A stretch of DNA of 64,000 nucleotides from Psychrobacter sp. MF31 (GTDB lineage Bacteria > Pseudomonadota > Gammaproteobacteria > Pseudomonadales > Moraxellaceae). The notes below the pieces were generated by a model, which did no database searches, was not told the origin of the DNA, and saw only the letters and a program-made list of their open reading frames with translations. This document shows positions 1 to 9,178 of this stretch, one piece after another (within the stretch, counting starts at the first letter, position 1; the number at the start of each line of letters is the position of its first letter). A program made the translations under genes and the position numbers. The stretch covers positions 1 to 64,000 of the forward strand of contig NZ_JABBDX010000003.1 in assembly GCF_012847335.1 (NCBI RefSeq), read 5' to 3'.

Positions 1-2459
1 CGTTTGCCACTGACTATGATGTCAAAGCGGTCTTTTAGGACGTTGACCACGCTAGGATCGGTTTGGGTGGCAAGCGTGCTTAAGCTTTGCTGAAGCTTGC
101 TGCTGATGGTGATAGCAGGGCTGCTAAGGCTGCTAGAAGCTCCTGATGACTCCACAATAGCTGCGGTTAAGGCAAATTGTCCTGCAGCTTCCAGTTTGGC
201 GCGCTGATCGCTTGACAAATTGCTTGGAACACGAACTGTAAAGCTTACTTCACCTTTATCGTTGGTCTTTTGGGTAGTGTCCCCGTCTAAGCTTAAAAGA
301 CCTTCTTGTGTCAGGATTTTTGGAAGGGCTACCCCAACAATTTGATCTTTAATGACGCCGCCTTGTTTATTGTTCACCCTAAAGGTAACAATAGTACTAC
401 CGCCAAAACTTGATAACTGTTTTTGACTAGAGCCACCATAATTAAGCTGATATAAAGCCTCAGGCATTGCAACTTTTGCCACACTGGTTTGGGTTGCAAC
501 CCCATCGCTATCTGTTAGCGTCACGGTATAGCCAATTCCTGATGTGATTAAACTATCGCGTTGTTGCTGACTAAGATCTTGGCTGACATTTACAGTAAAC
601 GTGACCTGTCCTGAGCTGTTAGTAGTTTGTTGGTTATTTTGAATGCTAATGCCATTGACATTATTGATCGCCAGTTTAACTGATTTACCAACAGCTACAC
701 TGCCATCGGGGCGCTTGCTATTAACCACGATCTCAAACTGATCTTTTAAGATATTAACAACGCCAGGAACTGTTTTACTCGTTAATAGTGTCTCACTATC
801 GGCAGTGATCTGAATGCGCTCACTGCTGATTTCACTGCTTGCGCCTGAAGTCTCGATCGCTTGAGCACTAAGAACAAAGCCGCCTGCTTTTTCAAGAAGT
901 GCTCGATTTGCAGCGCTCAATCCTGAGGGCACAAAAACTGTATATTTAACTTGACCTTGGTCATTTGTGATTTGCTGGGCGCTATTATCAAGCAGCAATA
1001 ACCCCTTTTGGGCTAAATCCGAAGGCAGAGAAGCGATTACAGTTTGACCTGCTACAGGGGCATTTTTATTGTCATTGACTCGGAAAACAACGTCAACTGT
1101 GCTACCAAAGCTTGATATGCGAGTTTTGCTACTTGATACAAAGCCTACTTTGTTTTGAGCTTGGGGAATATAAGCTGAGCTGCTAAATGCGGTCACCGTA
1201 GTTGAATAATTCGGCTCAGTCAAACTCACCGTATAACCAATACCCGTTTTAGCAATTTGGTTTCGCGCCGCTGTGCTTAGATTTTTTGCTACATTGAGCG
1301 TAACAGAGGCTTGACCTTGGGCGTTAAAAATCAACTCATTACTGCTTAATGTGACGCCTTCTATAGGATTATTTAAAGTAATAAATACTTTTGAACCCTC
1401 AATTTTGGTTGGAACATTACTATTCACGGGGGTCGCACTAATGACCAGCGGCTGACTGTCACCAAAAGCATTGATAGGATTGTTATTACCCTTGATACTA
1501 AGATTATAATCAGATATCGGGCTTGCTACGGGTAAAGTGCCACTGACTTTTTTGGTTGCGCCATTTTTTTCTTGAATATTAACGTTATAAAACAGCCCTG
1601 AGCGAATTAAGCTGTCGCGCTCCTCTTTGCTCAGATCGTTATCAATTTTAATATTAAAACGCGATATCCCTTGACTGTCCGTTACTTGGCTGGAACTATC
1701 AAGGCTCACCCCTTTAATATCAAGGATACTTGCGCCAACAGTTACCCCTGCTGCCAATGCGCCACTTGGGTCTTTGGTTTGAATAGTTAAAACCGCCGTA
1801 TCACCATACGGGTTCAATTTGTTATTTGAAACTGAGGTGGTCACTAATCCAGTTTTGACACTAAGCTTACTTTCAGTGACCTGAGTGCCATCGCCACTGC
1901 CTTTTTTTCGCACAGAAACGGTATGAACCTGCTCTACAATCGCGCCATTTTGGCGCTTAGCGGTTGCTTTTAACTTAAACCCATTTGCCAGCAAACTGGC
2001 TTGTTGAGCGCTTGAGATAACATTGGGATTCAGTTTTAACTCATAAGTGGCTTCACCTTTGTCATTGGTGGTTTGATCACTCAAGCCTTCAACTGTAACG
2101 CCATTATTTTCAGAATCCTCAACTGTTAAGCTGACTTTTTTATTAATTACTGCTGACCCTGATTTTTTTTCAGCCGCTTTAACGGTTACTGAAAAGACCA
2201 CAGGCTCATCGCTAAGCTCAATATTTGCAGGGGTGGTATAAAGTTTTTGTAAGTGAAAATCTGCCTCTTCAGCTGGGGTTTGCGTTCCACCTGAACCGCC
2301 ATTACTCCCCCCAGTGTTGTTGTTACCTTGACCACCGCCGATAGGAGGCGCTACCACATCCACCCCATCACCGCCACCACAGCCTGCTAAAGCTAAGGCA
2401 CAAGACAAGGATGTCAGTTGAAACAACTTTGAATTAAGAGGTAATGAGCTATGAGACAT
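1..2459 (-). CDS. Ig-like (Big_1/invasin-type) repeat surface lipoprotein, 3' end beyond window
   Basis: The reading frame is open from the ATG at 2459 to the left edge, giving about 819 codons with no stop, so the C-terminus is missing. The first 27 residues are a lipoprotein signal with lipobox LAGC (Cys27), followed by a Gly/Asn/Thr-rich linker (about residues 28-60). The rest is tandem Ig-like units of roughly 105-130 residues. Each has a central motif like TNDKGE or TNDQGQ, then a strand with F/Y-T-V and a segment like S-x-x-R-x-x-L. Units near 435-555 and 668-795 closely resemble each other, as do units starting near 560 and 797. This is typical of intimin/invasin Ig-like domains displayed on the cell surface. 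A role in adhesion or as a surface stalk is inference. The visible part contains no catalytic domain. Confidence 0.75.
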   Translation of the reverse strand, partial: MSHSSLPLNSKLFQLTSLSCALALAGCGGGDGVDVVAPPIGGGQGNNNTGGSNGGSGGTQTPAEEADFHLQKLYTTPANIELSDEPVVFSVTVKAAEKKSGSAVINKKVSLTVEDSENNGVTVEGLSDQTTNDKGEATYELKLNPNVISSAQQASLLANGFKLKATAKRQNGAIVEQVHTVSVRKKGSGDGTQVTESKLSVKTGLVTTSVSNNKLNPYGDTAVLTIQTKDPSGALAAGVTVGASILDIKGVSLDSSSQVTDSQGISRFNIKIDNDLSKEERDSLIRSGLFYNVNIQEKNGATKKVSGTLPVASPISDYNLSIKGNNNPINAFGDSQPLVISATPVNSNVPTKIEGSKVFITLNNPIEGVTLSSNELIFNAQGQASVTLNVAKNLSTAARNQIAKTGIGYTVSLTEPNYSTTVTAFSSSAYIPQAQNKVGFVSSSKTRISSFGSTVDVVFRVNDNKNAPVAGQTVIASLPSDLAQKGLLLLDNSAQQITNDQGQVKYTVFVPSGLSAANRALLEKAGGFVLSAQAIETSGASSEISSERIQITADSETLLTSKTVPGVVNILKDQFEIVVNSKRPDGSVAVGKSVKLAINNVNGISIQNNQQTTNSSGQVTFTVNVSQDLSQQQRDSLITSGIGYTVTLTDSDGVATQTSVAKVAMPEALYQLNYGGSSQKQLSSFGGSTIVTFRVNNKQGGVIKDQIVGVALPKILTQEGLLSLDGDTTQKTNDKGEVSFTVRVPSNLSSDQRAKLEAAGQFALTAAIVESSGASSSLSSPAITISSKLQQSLSTLATQTDPSVVNVLKDRFDIIVSGK

Positions 2460-2950
2460 GAACAAAACTCCGCAGCGGCGAGAAGATAAAAACAATGAGC
2501 TGCCCTGAATCGTTGTCATTAGTGTTGGTCAAAATAAACAACGGGGCTAAAATTGCAGTATGTAATTAAATTGTGGTATATATTAACAAATTGTACGTTA
2601 ATTCTAACAGCAACTTTACTGACTTTTGTCTTAAGTTACAACCAAAAATTCAGTTTTTGCATTAAATAATCAATCACATAGCCTTTTTAGCCGCGTCCCT
2701 CTACCTTCCTTCCTTTAACCTCAATCTGCACAAAAACATTTGAATAATTTATGATTTTATGGTATAAATGTCGGCTTTAAAAATTTCTGAATTGACCGCC
2801 TTTGTTATTGGCCTTTAGTGACAAATCGGTCAGCTCAACCTTCAAATAGTTTGTTTGGTCAATGAGTGTGCTGCGTCCATGCCGCAAAATTGCGCGCCTT
2901 GCCCAGACCGGTATGAGAGTCCCTCATATCTTATAGATTAGGAGTTCGCC
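2460..2950. other. Non-coding stretch between divergent lipoprotein gene and rpmB
   Basis: This 491-base region is AT-rich and separates the leftward lipoprotein gene from the rightward rpmB. It holds one good sigma-70 promoter pointing at rpmB. I saw no convincing promoter for the lipoprotein, no RNA gene and no conserved small reading frame. Confidence 0.6.
2740..2768 (+). promoter_or_regulatory. Probable sigma-70 promoter of rpmB-rpmG
   Basis: TTGAAT (2740-2745) and TATAAA (2763-2768) are separated by 17 bases, the ideal spacing. The start point would be near 2775, leaving a leader of about 175 bases before rpmB. Such a leader could host ribosomal-protein autoregulation, but no specific structure was recognised. 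Confidence 0.6.
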
Positions 2951-3187
2951 ATGTCTAAAGTTTGCCAAGTGACTGGAAAGCGCCCTATGGTGGGTAATAA
3001 TGTTTCGCATGCAAACAACAAGACCCGTCGTCGCTTTTTGCCAAACCTGCAAAACCACCGTTTTTGGGTTGAGTCTGAAAACCGTTTTGTCCGCCTTCGT
3101 GTGTCTACCAAAGGCATGCGTGTGATTGACAAGCTAGGCATTGATAAGGTGCTTGCAGATTTACGCGCCCAAGGTCAAAAGATCTAA
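2951..3187 (+). CDS. rpmB: 50S ribosomal protein L28 (bL28)
   Basis: This 78-residue protein has the usual length and the family's N-terminus ([17 protein letters not shown]), plus the HRFWVES block and the [11 protein letters not shown] block near the C-terminus. L28 is a structural protein of the large ribosomal subunit. The start has a good upstream AGGAG at 2940-2944. It is followed 36 bases later by rpmG, the standard rpmB-rpmG pair, so both are probably transcribed from the promoter at 2740-2768 and stopped at the hairpin near 3422-3450. Confidence 0.97.
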   Translation: MSKVCQVTGKRPMVGNNVSHANNKTRRRFLPNLQNHRFWVESENRFVRLRVSTKGMRVIDKLGIDKVLADLRAQGQKI

Positions 3188-3223
3188 TAAGCGCCTGATT
3201 GCCCCCATTTAAGGATAAGTGTC

Positions 3224-3379
3224 ATGAGAGATAAAATTAAATTGGTATCAACCGCTGGTACTGGCTATTACTACACCACGACCAAAAACAAGCGTACCAT
3301 GCCTGGCAAGATGGAAATCAAAAAATTTGATCCAAAAATTCGCCAGCACGTGATTTTTAAAGAAGCTAAAATCAAGTAA
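3224..3379 (+). CDS. rpmG: 50S ribosomal protein L33 (bL33)
   Basis: A short gene of 51 codons starting [19 protein letters not shown] and ending in FKEAKIK. This matches bL33, which is normally 50-55 residues. It has no cysteines, so it is the zinc-free form found in many gammaproteobacteria. An AAGGA ribosome-binding site lies about 9 bases upstream. It is co-directional with rpmB and followed by a strong terminator hairpin. Confidence 0.95.
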   Translation: MRDKIKLVSTAGTGYYYTTTKNKRTMPGKMEIKKFDPKIRQHVIFKEAKIK

Positions 3380-3415
3380 TTTTAACCATTACTTTTTAGT
3401 GAGCTATTTAGCTAT

Positions 3416-3450
3416 AAAAAAGGGTTTATCGATTGATAAACCCTTTTTTT
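3416..3450. terminator. Bidirectional rho-independent terminator after rpmG
   Basis: A perfect 9-bp GC-containing stem (GGGTTTATC at 3422-3430 with GATAAACCC at 3435-3443) is closed by a 4-base loop. It is flanked by an A-run on the left and a T-run on the right. It lies between rpmG (+) and the convergent small gene ending at 3473 (-) and can serve both. Confidence 0.85.
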
Positions 3451-3472
3451 GTCGCTGATTTTTTAAAGACAA

Positions 3473-3781
3473 TCAGCTATAACGCGTTGGTTCTTTATCA
3501 TAAACTTGCGCATGCCAGCGGCTGATTTGCTTTTGCATAATCACCTGAATTGCCGCTTGAATCATATGCTGACCAATCGCTTGGGTATCAGTGCCTAAAA
3601 GCTCTTTGAGTTTGTCTGAAAAATCAATCGTCATTAAAGCCTCATCGCTGTTGCCCGTTTCGCGAAGCAGCAGTTGCCCTGCTTCATTTTCAATCAGCTC
3701 AAGCGTGGTTTCCTTTGCCATTTTTGCAAATCGTTCAGTCTCAGCATCAAAATCAATTTCTTTATCAATATCATAGGGCAT
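3473..3781 (-). CDS. Hypothetical small acidic protein
   Basis: I do not recognise this 102-residue protein. It is hydrophilic, acidic at the N-terminus (DIDKEIDFDAETERF), has no signal peptide or membrane segment and is probably a helical cytoplasmic protein. The second in-frame ATG (3781) was chosen because an AAGGA lies about 9 bases upstream of it, whereas the ATG at 3790 directly abuts that site. It converges on rpmG and stands alone. The codon pattern looks like that of neighbouring genes. Confidence 0.6.
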   Translation of the reverse strand: MPYDIDKEIDFDAETERFAKMAKETTLELIENEAGQLLLRETGNSDEALMTIDFSDKLKELLGTDTQAIGQHMIQAAIQVIMQKQISRWHAQVYDKEPTRYS

Positions 3782-3910
3782 AATTGTCATCCTTATAGTC
3801 CCGAAAGCTTACGGGAGAGTCGCCAATACCCTTACAATGGATGCTTTTAACCCAGAATTCAAGCACAATTATGCAAGCAAACAAAACGCTAAAACGGGAC
3901 TTGATGAATG

Positions 3911-4219
3911 CTAATGCCAATAGCGCAATTTGGCAAGGGTGAATAAAAACGCAACAAACATGCCTAAATAATACGTGAGTTTTAAATCCAAGGTTGGATC
4001 GCGGTATTTAAAAGGCAAGGCAACTGTTGCCGTCGCCGTTGGAATAATGAGCAGCATTAATAACCAATTTTCAACGACGTTAAGCCAGCCGTCCAAATCA
4101 GTACCATGACGCAAAGAGGCAAGCCCAAGCAATAAGCAGCCGATAATTAGCAAAATAAAAAGTGACTTTGGCAGCTCTTTTGGAAAGATAAGCGCTGCCA
4201 AATTAAAGGAGGGTTGCAT
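3911..4219 (-). CDS. Hypothetical small membrane protein
   Basis: A 102-residue protein of unknown function with about three predicted membrane helices: near residues 18-36, 48-68 and 80-97. It begins only 12 bases after the stop of the gene at 4232-4570, which encodes another three-helix small membrane protein. The two are almost certainly co-transcribed and may form a complex, which is inference. No motif was recognised. Confidence 0.6.
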   Translation of the reverse strand: MQPSFNLAALIFPKELPKSLFILLIIGCLLLGLASLRHGTDLDGWLNVVENWLLMLLIIPTATATVALPFKYRDPTLDLKLTYYLGMFVAFLFTLAKLRYWH

Positions 4220-4231
4220 AAATTTGTCCGA

Positions 4232-4570
4232 TCAGCTGTAACTGCCCATAAGCCAAAGCATGGAAATACAAGCGGTAAGCCAGCCAAGGCTTAGTGCATT
4301 TCTCGGCTCGATATGAAGTCCATTAACTTTGTTTAAAATGCGCGATCCCACCCAAAAAAACAGCGGGATACCAATCATAAAAGCGGGAACAATGACAGCG
4401 GCGTGACGTAAAACCTCGCCCAAATCATCACCAACAATTAAGCGAAACGCGTAACCTGCTAAGCTTAAAATAAGTGCAAAAATCGCAAGACCAATGGTAA
4501 TGCCTTTGGGAACTAGGCTTTTTTGGGATACTTCAGCGCGGTTGTTTAGCGATGTCGTTTGTTGTTCCAT
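4232..4570 (-). CDS. Hypothetical small membrane protein, first of a pair
   Basis: A 112-residue protein with a hydrophilic N-terminus of about 22 residues and three predicted membrane helices (about 24-45, 57-75 and 92-110). A good GAGGTGA ribosome-binding site precedes the ATG. It is followed by a second small membrane protein in the same direction. No homology was recognised. The pair lies downstream of rpe on the same strand, so read-through from rpe is possible. Confidence 0.6.
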   Translation of the reverse strand: MEQQTTSLNNRAEVSQKSLVPKGITIGLAIFALILSLAGYAFRLIVGDDLGEVLRHAAVIVPAFMIGIPLFFWVGSRILNKVNGLHIEPRNALSLGWLTACISMLWLMGSYS

Positions 4571-4655
4571 CTGTCACCTCATAACGCTTTTGGGATGCTT
4601 TATAAAAAATTGTTAACCCAAGCTCATCAAAGCTCAATGTTAATCCAAAGCCTGA

Positions 4656-5354
4656 TTACGCTTTTTTGACTTTTGCCAACTCGGAGCGCAGGGCATCAAT
4701 GGCAGTTTTATAATCGGCTTGGTTAAAAATTGCAGACCCTGCGACAAACATGTCCGCGCCAGCTTCAGCAATCTCGCGGATATTTTTCGCATTGACGCCA
4801 CCGTCCACTTCAAGGCGGATATCACGACCACTTTGGTCAATGAGTTTGCGAACCGCGCGAACTTTATCCAGCGTACTTGGGATAAACGACTGACCGCCAA
4901 AACCGGGGTTGACGCTCATCAAAAGAATTTGATCAACTTTATCCATCACATGGTCAAGATAATGCAAAGGCGTTGCTGGATTGAGCACCAAACCACATTT
5001 TGCGCCGCCAGCTTTAATGAGCTGCAATGAGCGGTCAATGTGAAGGCTGGCTTCAGGATGAAAGGTAATAATGCTCGCCCCTGCCGTTAAAAACTGCTCA
5101 ATCATGCCATCAACAGGCGACACCATCAAATGAACGTCAATGGGCGCATCAATACCAAAGTCACGCAACGCTTGGCAAATCATACTGCCAAAGGTGAGGT
5201 TTGGCACGTAATGGTTGTCCATAACATCAAAGTGAACCACATCCGCGCCCGCCGCCAACACGTTTGCCACTTCCTCGCCAAGCCTTGCAAAATCGGCGGA
5301 TAAAATGGAGGGCGCGATCAAATAATCAGAGGTGACAGAGCGATTGGCAGTCAT
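4656..5354 (-). CDS. rpe: Ribulose-phosphate 3-epimerase
   Basis: A cytosolic TIM-barrel enzyme of the pentose phosphate pathway that interconverts ribulose 5-phosphate and xylulose 5-phosphate. The 232 residues carry the family signatures in order: [14 protein letters not shown], the metal and catalytic segment [21 protein letters not shown], the phosphate-binding VNPGFGGQ, and EVDGGV. The length is close to the family norm (about 225). The neighbours are unrelated, so it is probably a single-gene unit, possibly reading into the two small membrane-protein genes downstream. Confidence 0.95.
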   Translation of the reverse strand: MTANRSVTSDYLIAPSILSADFARLGEEVANVLAAGADVVHFDVMDNHYVPNLTFGSMICQALRDFGIDAPIDVHLMVSPVDGMIEQFLTAGASIITFHPEASLHIDRSLQLIKAGGAKCGLVLNPATPLHYLDHVMDKVDQILLMSVNPGFGGQSFIPSTLDKVRAVRKLIDQSGRDIRLEVDGGVNAKNIREIAEAGADMFVAGSAIFNQADYKTAIDALRSELAKVKKA

Positions 5355-5447
5355 AACAATTCCATAAATTTTAATGAGCGATAAGCGATATTATCAACAA
5401 TTACTTTTATGGGTATGATAGCAAAAAATTGCAATCGTAAACATCGC

Positions 5448-6335
5448 TTAAAGCTGCGCCATTTGATAATGGTGCTGAATATGATCATGAATAAAACTTT
5501 GGATAAAATAATAACTGTGATCAAATCCGGCTTGATAGCGCAGGGTTAACGGCTGATCAGCAGCAAAACATGCCTTTTGCAGCTTTTCTGGCATCAGTTG
5601 ACCGTCGTGAAAAAACTCATCTGCCGCGCCTTGATCTACCAAAATGCTCGAATATTGCCGCCCTGATGCTTCGATGACTTTGGCGGCATCAAATTCATCC
5701 CAAAGCGCTTTATTATCGCCAAAATATTCTAAAAATGCCGCTTGACCCCAAGCCGACTCACTTGCGGAACAAACTGGCGATAAGGCTGAGACGCTCACAA
5801 ATTTACTGGGAAATTTAAAGCCCAACAGCAGCGCGCCATGACCGCCCATGGAGTGCCCCATAATGCCAATGCTTGTAATCGGAAACTCTTCGCGCAATAA
5901 CTCGTAAAGCTCGTCAGCAATATAGCTTTGCATATTAAAATGCTCAGACCAAGGCGCTTTCGTGGCGTCCACATAATACCCTGCCCCTTGACCAACAAAA
6001 TAACGCTCGTCATTAGCAACGTCAACGCCATTATCCGCATCACTTCTTGGCGAGGTGTCGGGGGCAATAAAAATCATGCCAAGCTCACTACAAAGTGCTT
6101 GAAAATGGGCTTTATGAGTGACGTTATCGGCATTGCAAGTCAATCCCGACAGATACAAAATCGCCGGACAACGCTGACCTGAAAGTGCATCATCAGGCAA
6201 ATAAATGCTAAAGCTCATGGGCGTTTTGGTCGCGGCTGAATCATGACGGTAATAATGCTGCTCGCCGTCAAAACAGCGATTGTTTGAGATTTTAGTCAGT
6301 TTTGACGATAATTTATGAGGATAGGAAAAAGCCAT
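5448..6335 (-). CDS. fghA: S-formylglutathione hydrolase
   Basis: An esterase D-type alpha/beta hydrolase that cleaves S-formylglutathione to formate and glutathione, the second step of glutathione-dependent formaldehyde detoxification. The 295 residues include the nucleophile elbow GHSMGGHGA (Ser162), the LSGLTC segment that forms the oxyanion hole, and a late FDHSYYF that supplies the catalytic His. The ATG at 6335 follows an AAGGAG, so it is preferred over an upstream in-frame GTG that overlaps that site. It lies 128 bases downstream of frmA on the same strand, the classical partner, and the two are probably one transcription unit. Confidence 0.93.
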   Translation of the reverse strand: MAFSYPHKLSSKLTKISNNRCFDGEQHYYRHDSAATKTPMSFSIYLPDDALSGQRCPAILYLSGLTCNADNVTHKAHFQALCSELGMIFIAPDTSPRSDADNGVDVANDERYFVGQGAGYYVDATKAPWSEHFNMQSYIADELYELLREEFPITSIGIMGHSMGGHGALLLGFKFPSKFVSVSALSPVCSASESAWGQAAFLEYFGDNKALWDEFDAAKVIEASGRQYSSILVDQGAADEFFHDGQLMPEKLQKACFAADQPLTLRYQAGFDHSYYFIQSFIHDHIQHHYQMAQL

Positions 6336-6463
6336 AATCACTCCTTATGAGAGTCCCATTTTTTATACATTTTTATCAGCGTTTTAAAATGATAATGATA
6401 AAGCCCACTTTGCCAAACCTAATAAGCTTGGCAAGGTAGCGTTAGCAAGGTGAATAACGCAAA

Positions 6464-7570
6464 TTAATATTCAATCACGCTGCGAATGCAAGCCGGATCT
6501 TTTAGCAGCTCAAAGCCTTTATTAATCTCTTCGTGCTTGAGCTTATGGGTGATGAGCGAGTCAATATCGATTTTGCCTTCCATATACCAATCAACGATGG
6601 TCGGCACATCCGTGCGACCGCGAGCGCCGCCAAAAGCTGAGCCTTCCCACTTACGACCAGTCACCAATTGAAATGGTCGGGTAGAAATTTCTTCTCCTGC
6701 GCCTGCCACGCCGATAATGATGGAGCGACCCCAACCTTTATGGGTGCATTCTAACGCTTGTCGCATAACATTGACGTTGCCGATACATTCAAAAGAATAA
6801 TCCACGCCGCCGCCAGTCATCTGAATAATATGGTCAACAACGTTATCAACTTCTTTGGCATTCACAAAATCGGTCATACCAAACCTGCGACCCCAAGCTT
6901 CACGGCTTGGGTCTAAATCGACGCCAATAATTCGGCGAGCGCCCACAAGCTTTGCCCCTTGAATGACGTTGAGTCCAATACCGCCCAAACCAAAGACGGC
7001 AACGGTCGCACCCGCTTCCATTTGTGCGGTATAAACGACTGCGCCAACGCCTGTGGTCACGCCGCAACCGATATAACATACTTTATCAAATGGCGCATCT
7101 TCGCGGATTTTGGCAACGGCAATCTCAGGCAATACCGTATGGCGAGCAAAGGTAGACGTTCCCATATAATGTAAAATTGGCTTGCCATCAAGGCTAAATC
7201 GTGAGGTGCCGTCAGGCATCAATCCTGCGCCTTGCGTGGTTCGGATGGCTTGGCAAAGGTTGGTTTTGGGATGCAAACAAAACTCACACTCGCGGCATTC
7301 AGGCGTATAAAGCGGAATCACGTGATCGCCCGGCTTTAAACTTTTCACATCTTTGCCAACTTCAAGCACGATCCCCGCGCCTTCGTGACCTAAGATCGCC
7401 GGAAAGCGACCTTCAGGATCCGCGCCCGACCACGTGTAATAATCGGTATGGCAAATACCGGTGGCTTTTAACTCAATCAATACTTCATGATCTTTTGGCG
7501 CTTCTAAATCAACTTCGTGCAAGGTGAGCGGCTTATTGGCTTCCCAAGCAATAGCAGCAGTAGTTTTCAT
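6464..7570 (-). CDS. frmA: S-(hydroxymethyl)glutathione dehydrogenase / class III alcohol dehydrogenase
   Basis: This enzyme oxidises the formaldehyde-glutathione adduct with NAD to S-formylglutathione. The 368-residue length is typical of class III. Catalytic zinc ligands are visible as Cys40 (TGICHTD) and His62 (GHEG). The structural zinc site is Cys92, Cys95, Cys98 and Cys106. The NAD-binding GLGGIGL follows around residue 195. It lies immediately upstream of fghA. No frmR-type repressor gene accompanies the pair, so regulation is not evident. gshB, which makes its cofactor glutathione, is elsewhere in this window. Confidence 0.95.
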   Translation of the reverse strand: MKTTAAIAWEANKPLTLHEVDLEAPKDHEVLIELKATGICHTDYYTWSGADPEGRFPAILGHEGAGIVLEVGKDVKSLKPGDHVIPLYTPECRECEFCLHPKTNLCQAIRTTQGAGLMPDGTSRFSLDGKPILHYMGTSTFARHTVLPEIAVAKIREDAPFDKVCYIGCGVTTGVGAVVYTAQMEAGATVAVFGLGGIGLNVIQGAKLVGARRIIGVDLDPSREAWGRRFGMTDFVNAKEVDNVVDHIIQMTGGGVDYSFECIGNVNVMRQALECTHKGWGRSIIIGVAGAGEEISTRPFQLVTGRKWEGSAFGGARGRTDVPTIVDWYMEGKIDIDSLITHKLKHEEINKGFELLKDPACIRSVIEY

Positions 7571-7711
7571 GATGTTGTCCTTAAATTTATTAAATCAATC
7601 GTAAATGATGGCTAAAGTTTTAGCCCTTGATGACCTTAACGCAAATCAGCGCTATCAGCAACCAATCAAACTTTAATATTATTAAACTCATTGATTTGCA
7701 ATTTTGGCGAA

Positions 7712-9178
7712 TTAAGGGGACGCCGCTGTCACCTCATCAATGGGATGCGCGCTTAAATGCTCAGCATCTTGGTTGGCATGAATAGGATGAACGCTGTTAT
7801 TTGAATAGCTGCTGTCAAATAGCGCCTTTTCAAACGCTGGCAACGCCGATTTCATAAGGCTTCCTATCGCCATTTGCGGCTCGGACGGCTCAAATCCCAT
7901 CATGCTTTCGCGAGCTTTGACGCGCAGCTTAGCGTCCTCAAAAGCGGCGGCAAAGCTGTTATTTTCGCGCAAACTTTCAGCAAAAAAGGCTTGACCAAAA
8001 TAAGTCATTTCCGCGCTATTGGTACAGCCAAACGACATTTTGTCAGCGGCAGATGCGGTAATGACCACGGTCGTTGGCGTCATAAGCTCATCAATAAATG
8101 ATCCTGAATAACATGCCGAAATCACGATCACCCGCCAGCGGATTCCGGCAGCATCAAGTGCGCCTTTGAGCCATTTTGGGTCGATATTTTCCAAATCAAG
8201 CGGCGGATTCGCCAGCTGAAAAATATCTTGATTGCCATGTGAGGACAACGTTAACAAAAGCACATCTTCATCCACATCCATTTGCTGACCAATGGTTTTT
8301 AAGCCTTGTAAAATACTCGTTTTGGTCGCGACCGGCTCTTCAAGCCAGCTATGAGTGTTGTTAATTAAAGCTAAAGAATGCGCTTTGGTGCCAAATCTGA
8401 CATCAAATAATTGCCTAACTTTATCAATCTCGGAGCGAAAAACGTTTTGCTCGGCAAACCCTGCCACGCCCATAAAATACCAGTCCGTTTTGCCTGCTGT
8501 ATTGGCTTCAACGCGGCTAAGCGCTTGCTTAAGTAAAAAGGGCTGCTCGTAAAGCGCCGCTTCTTCTAATACCGGCGTTACCACAACGGGTTTGAAAATC
8601 GGCTGGTCGGCGACATTTTTTTGCCAAATGGTCAGTAGCCCCACCGCGCCAATCAAGATAATAATGCGCTCCCACCACGGCGAGCGAAAGCGTCGCGAAA
8701 AAATCCATAAAAGCGCAAGCGTTTGCCACAAAAACAACAGCAAAAATAAAATCGGTAAAAATGCATAGCTCCAATCAAACAGCCAGCCATGCGATCCTAA
8801 AAACTGAACCGCACTTTGTAATAGCGCGGATAAGGTATCCGCCACTAGCCACAAAATCGCCGGAACAAACACCATCGATTGGTTGCCGACGCGACCTGCC
8901 AAAATGATCCCACCAAGCACAATGATCGAGGGCCAAATCAAATAGCTGACCAAACCTTGCTCGTTAAAAACACTACCAATATCCGCAGCAAGCCAAGAAA
9001 ACAGCACATTACTGGCAAGCGCGAGCAGCGCAAATAAGACAAACTGCAATAAGGTTGGTTTGACCCAAGCAAAGGCGCGTGTTGAGCCAACGAGCATCCA
9101 CAAGGAAGCAATAATATTGGCAATAATATTAAATGAAAAGCGGTGTAAGGAGACGGTTTTAGGCGATGATAATGGCAA
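7712..9178 (-). CDS. Membrane-anchored C13 family (legumain/caspase-like) peptidase
   Basis: The N-terminal half carries about six hydrophobic helices, including segments in the first 45 residues and up to about 185. The C-terminal half (about 225-465) is a clan CD cysteine peptidase domain of the C13 type. The presumed catalytic dyad is visible: His in LTLSSHGN and Cys in ISACYSG, each preceded by hydrophobic strands. The last 40 residues look disordered. No ATG exists before the first helices; the TTG at 9178 is chosen because GAGG lies 8 bases upstream. A TTG at 9214 would add 12 residues. The substrate is unknown. It stands alone downstream of htpG, separated by a terminator. Confidence 0.75.
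   Translation of the reverse strand: MPLSSPKTVSLHRFSFNIIANIIASLWMLVGSTRAFAWVKPTLLQFVLFALLALASNVLFSWLAADIGSVFNEQGLVSYLIWPSIIVLGGIILAGRVGNQSMVFVPAILWLVADTLSALLQSAVQFLGSHGWLFDWSYAFLPILFLLLFLWQTLALLWIFSRRFRSPWWERIIILIGAVGLLTIWQKNVADQPIFKPVVVTPVLEEAALYEQPFLLKQALSRVEANTAGKTDWYFMGVAGFAEQNVFRSEIDKVRQLFDVRFGTKAHSLALINNTHSWLEEPVATKTSILQGLKTIGQQMDVDEDVLLLTLSSHGNQDIFQLANPPLDLENIDPKWLKGALDAAGIRWRVIVISACYSGSFIDELMTPTTVVITASAADKMSFGCTNSAEMTYFGQAFFAESLRENNSFAAAFEDAKLRVKARESMMGFEPSEPQMAIGSLMKSALPAFEKALFDSSYSNNSVHPIHANQDAEHLSAHPIDEVTAASP

Noticed and set aside
4640-4900. An 86-codon reading frame inside rpe and similar frames throughout
   Set aside because: They lie within well-supported genes in another frame, lack ribosome-binding sites and do not resemble known proteins.
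6389-6400. A Fur-box-like GATAATGATAA upstream of fghA
   Set aside because: Only two hexamer units match and the third is absent. In an AT-rich gap this is likely chance.
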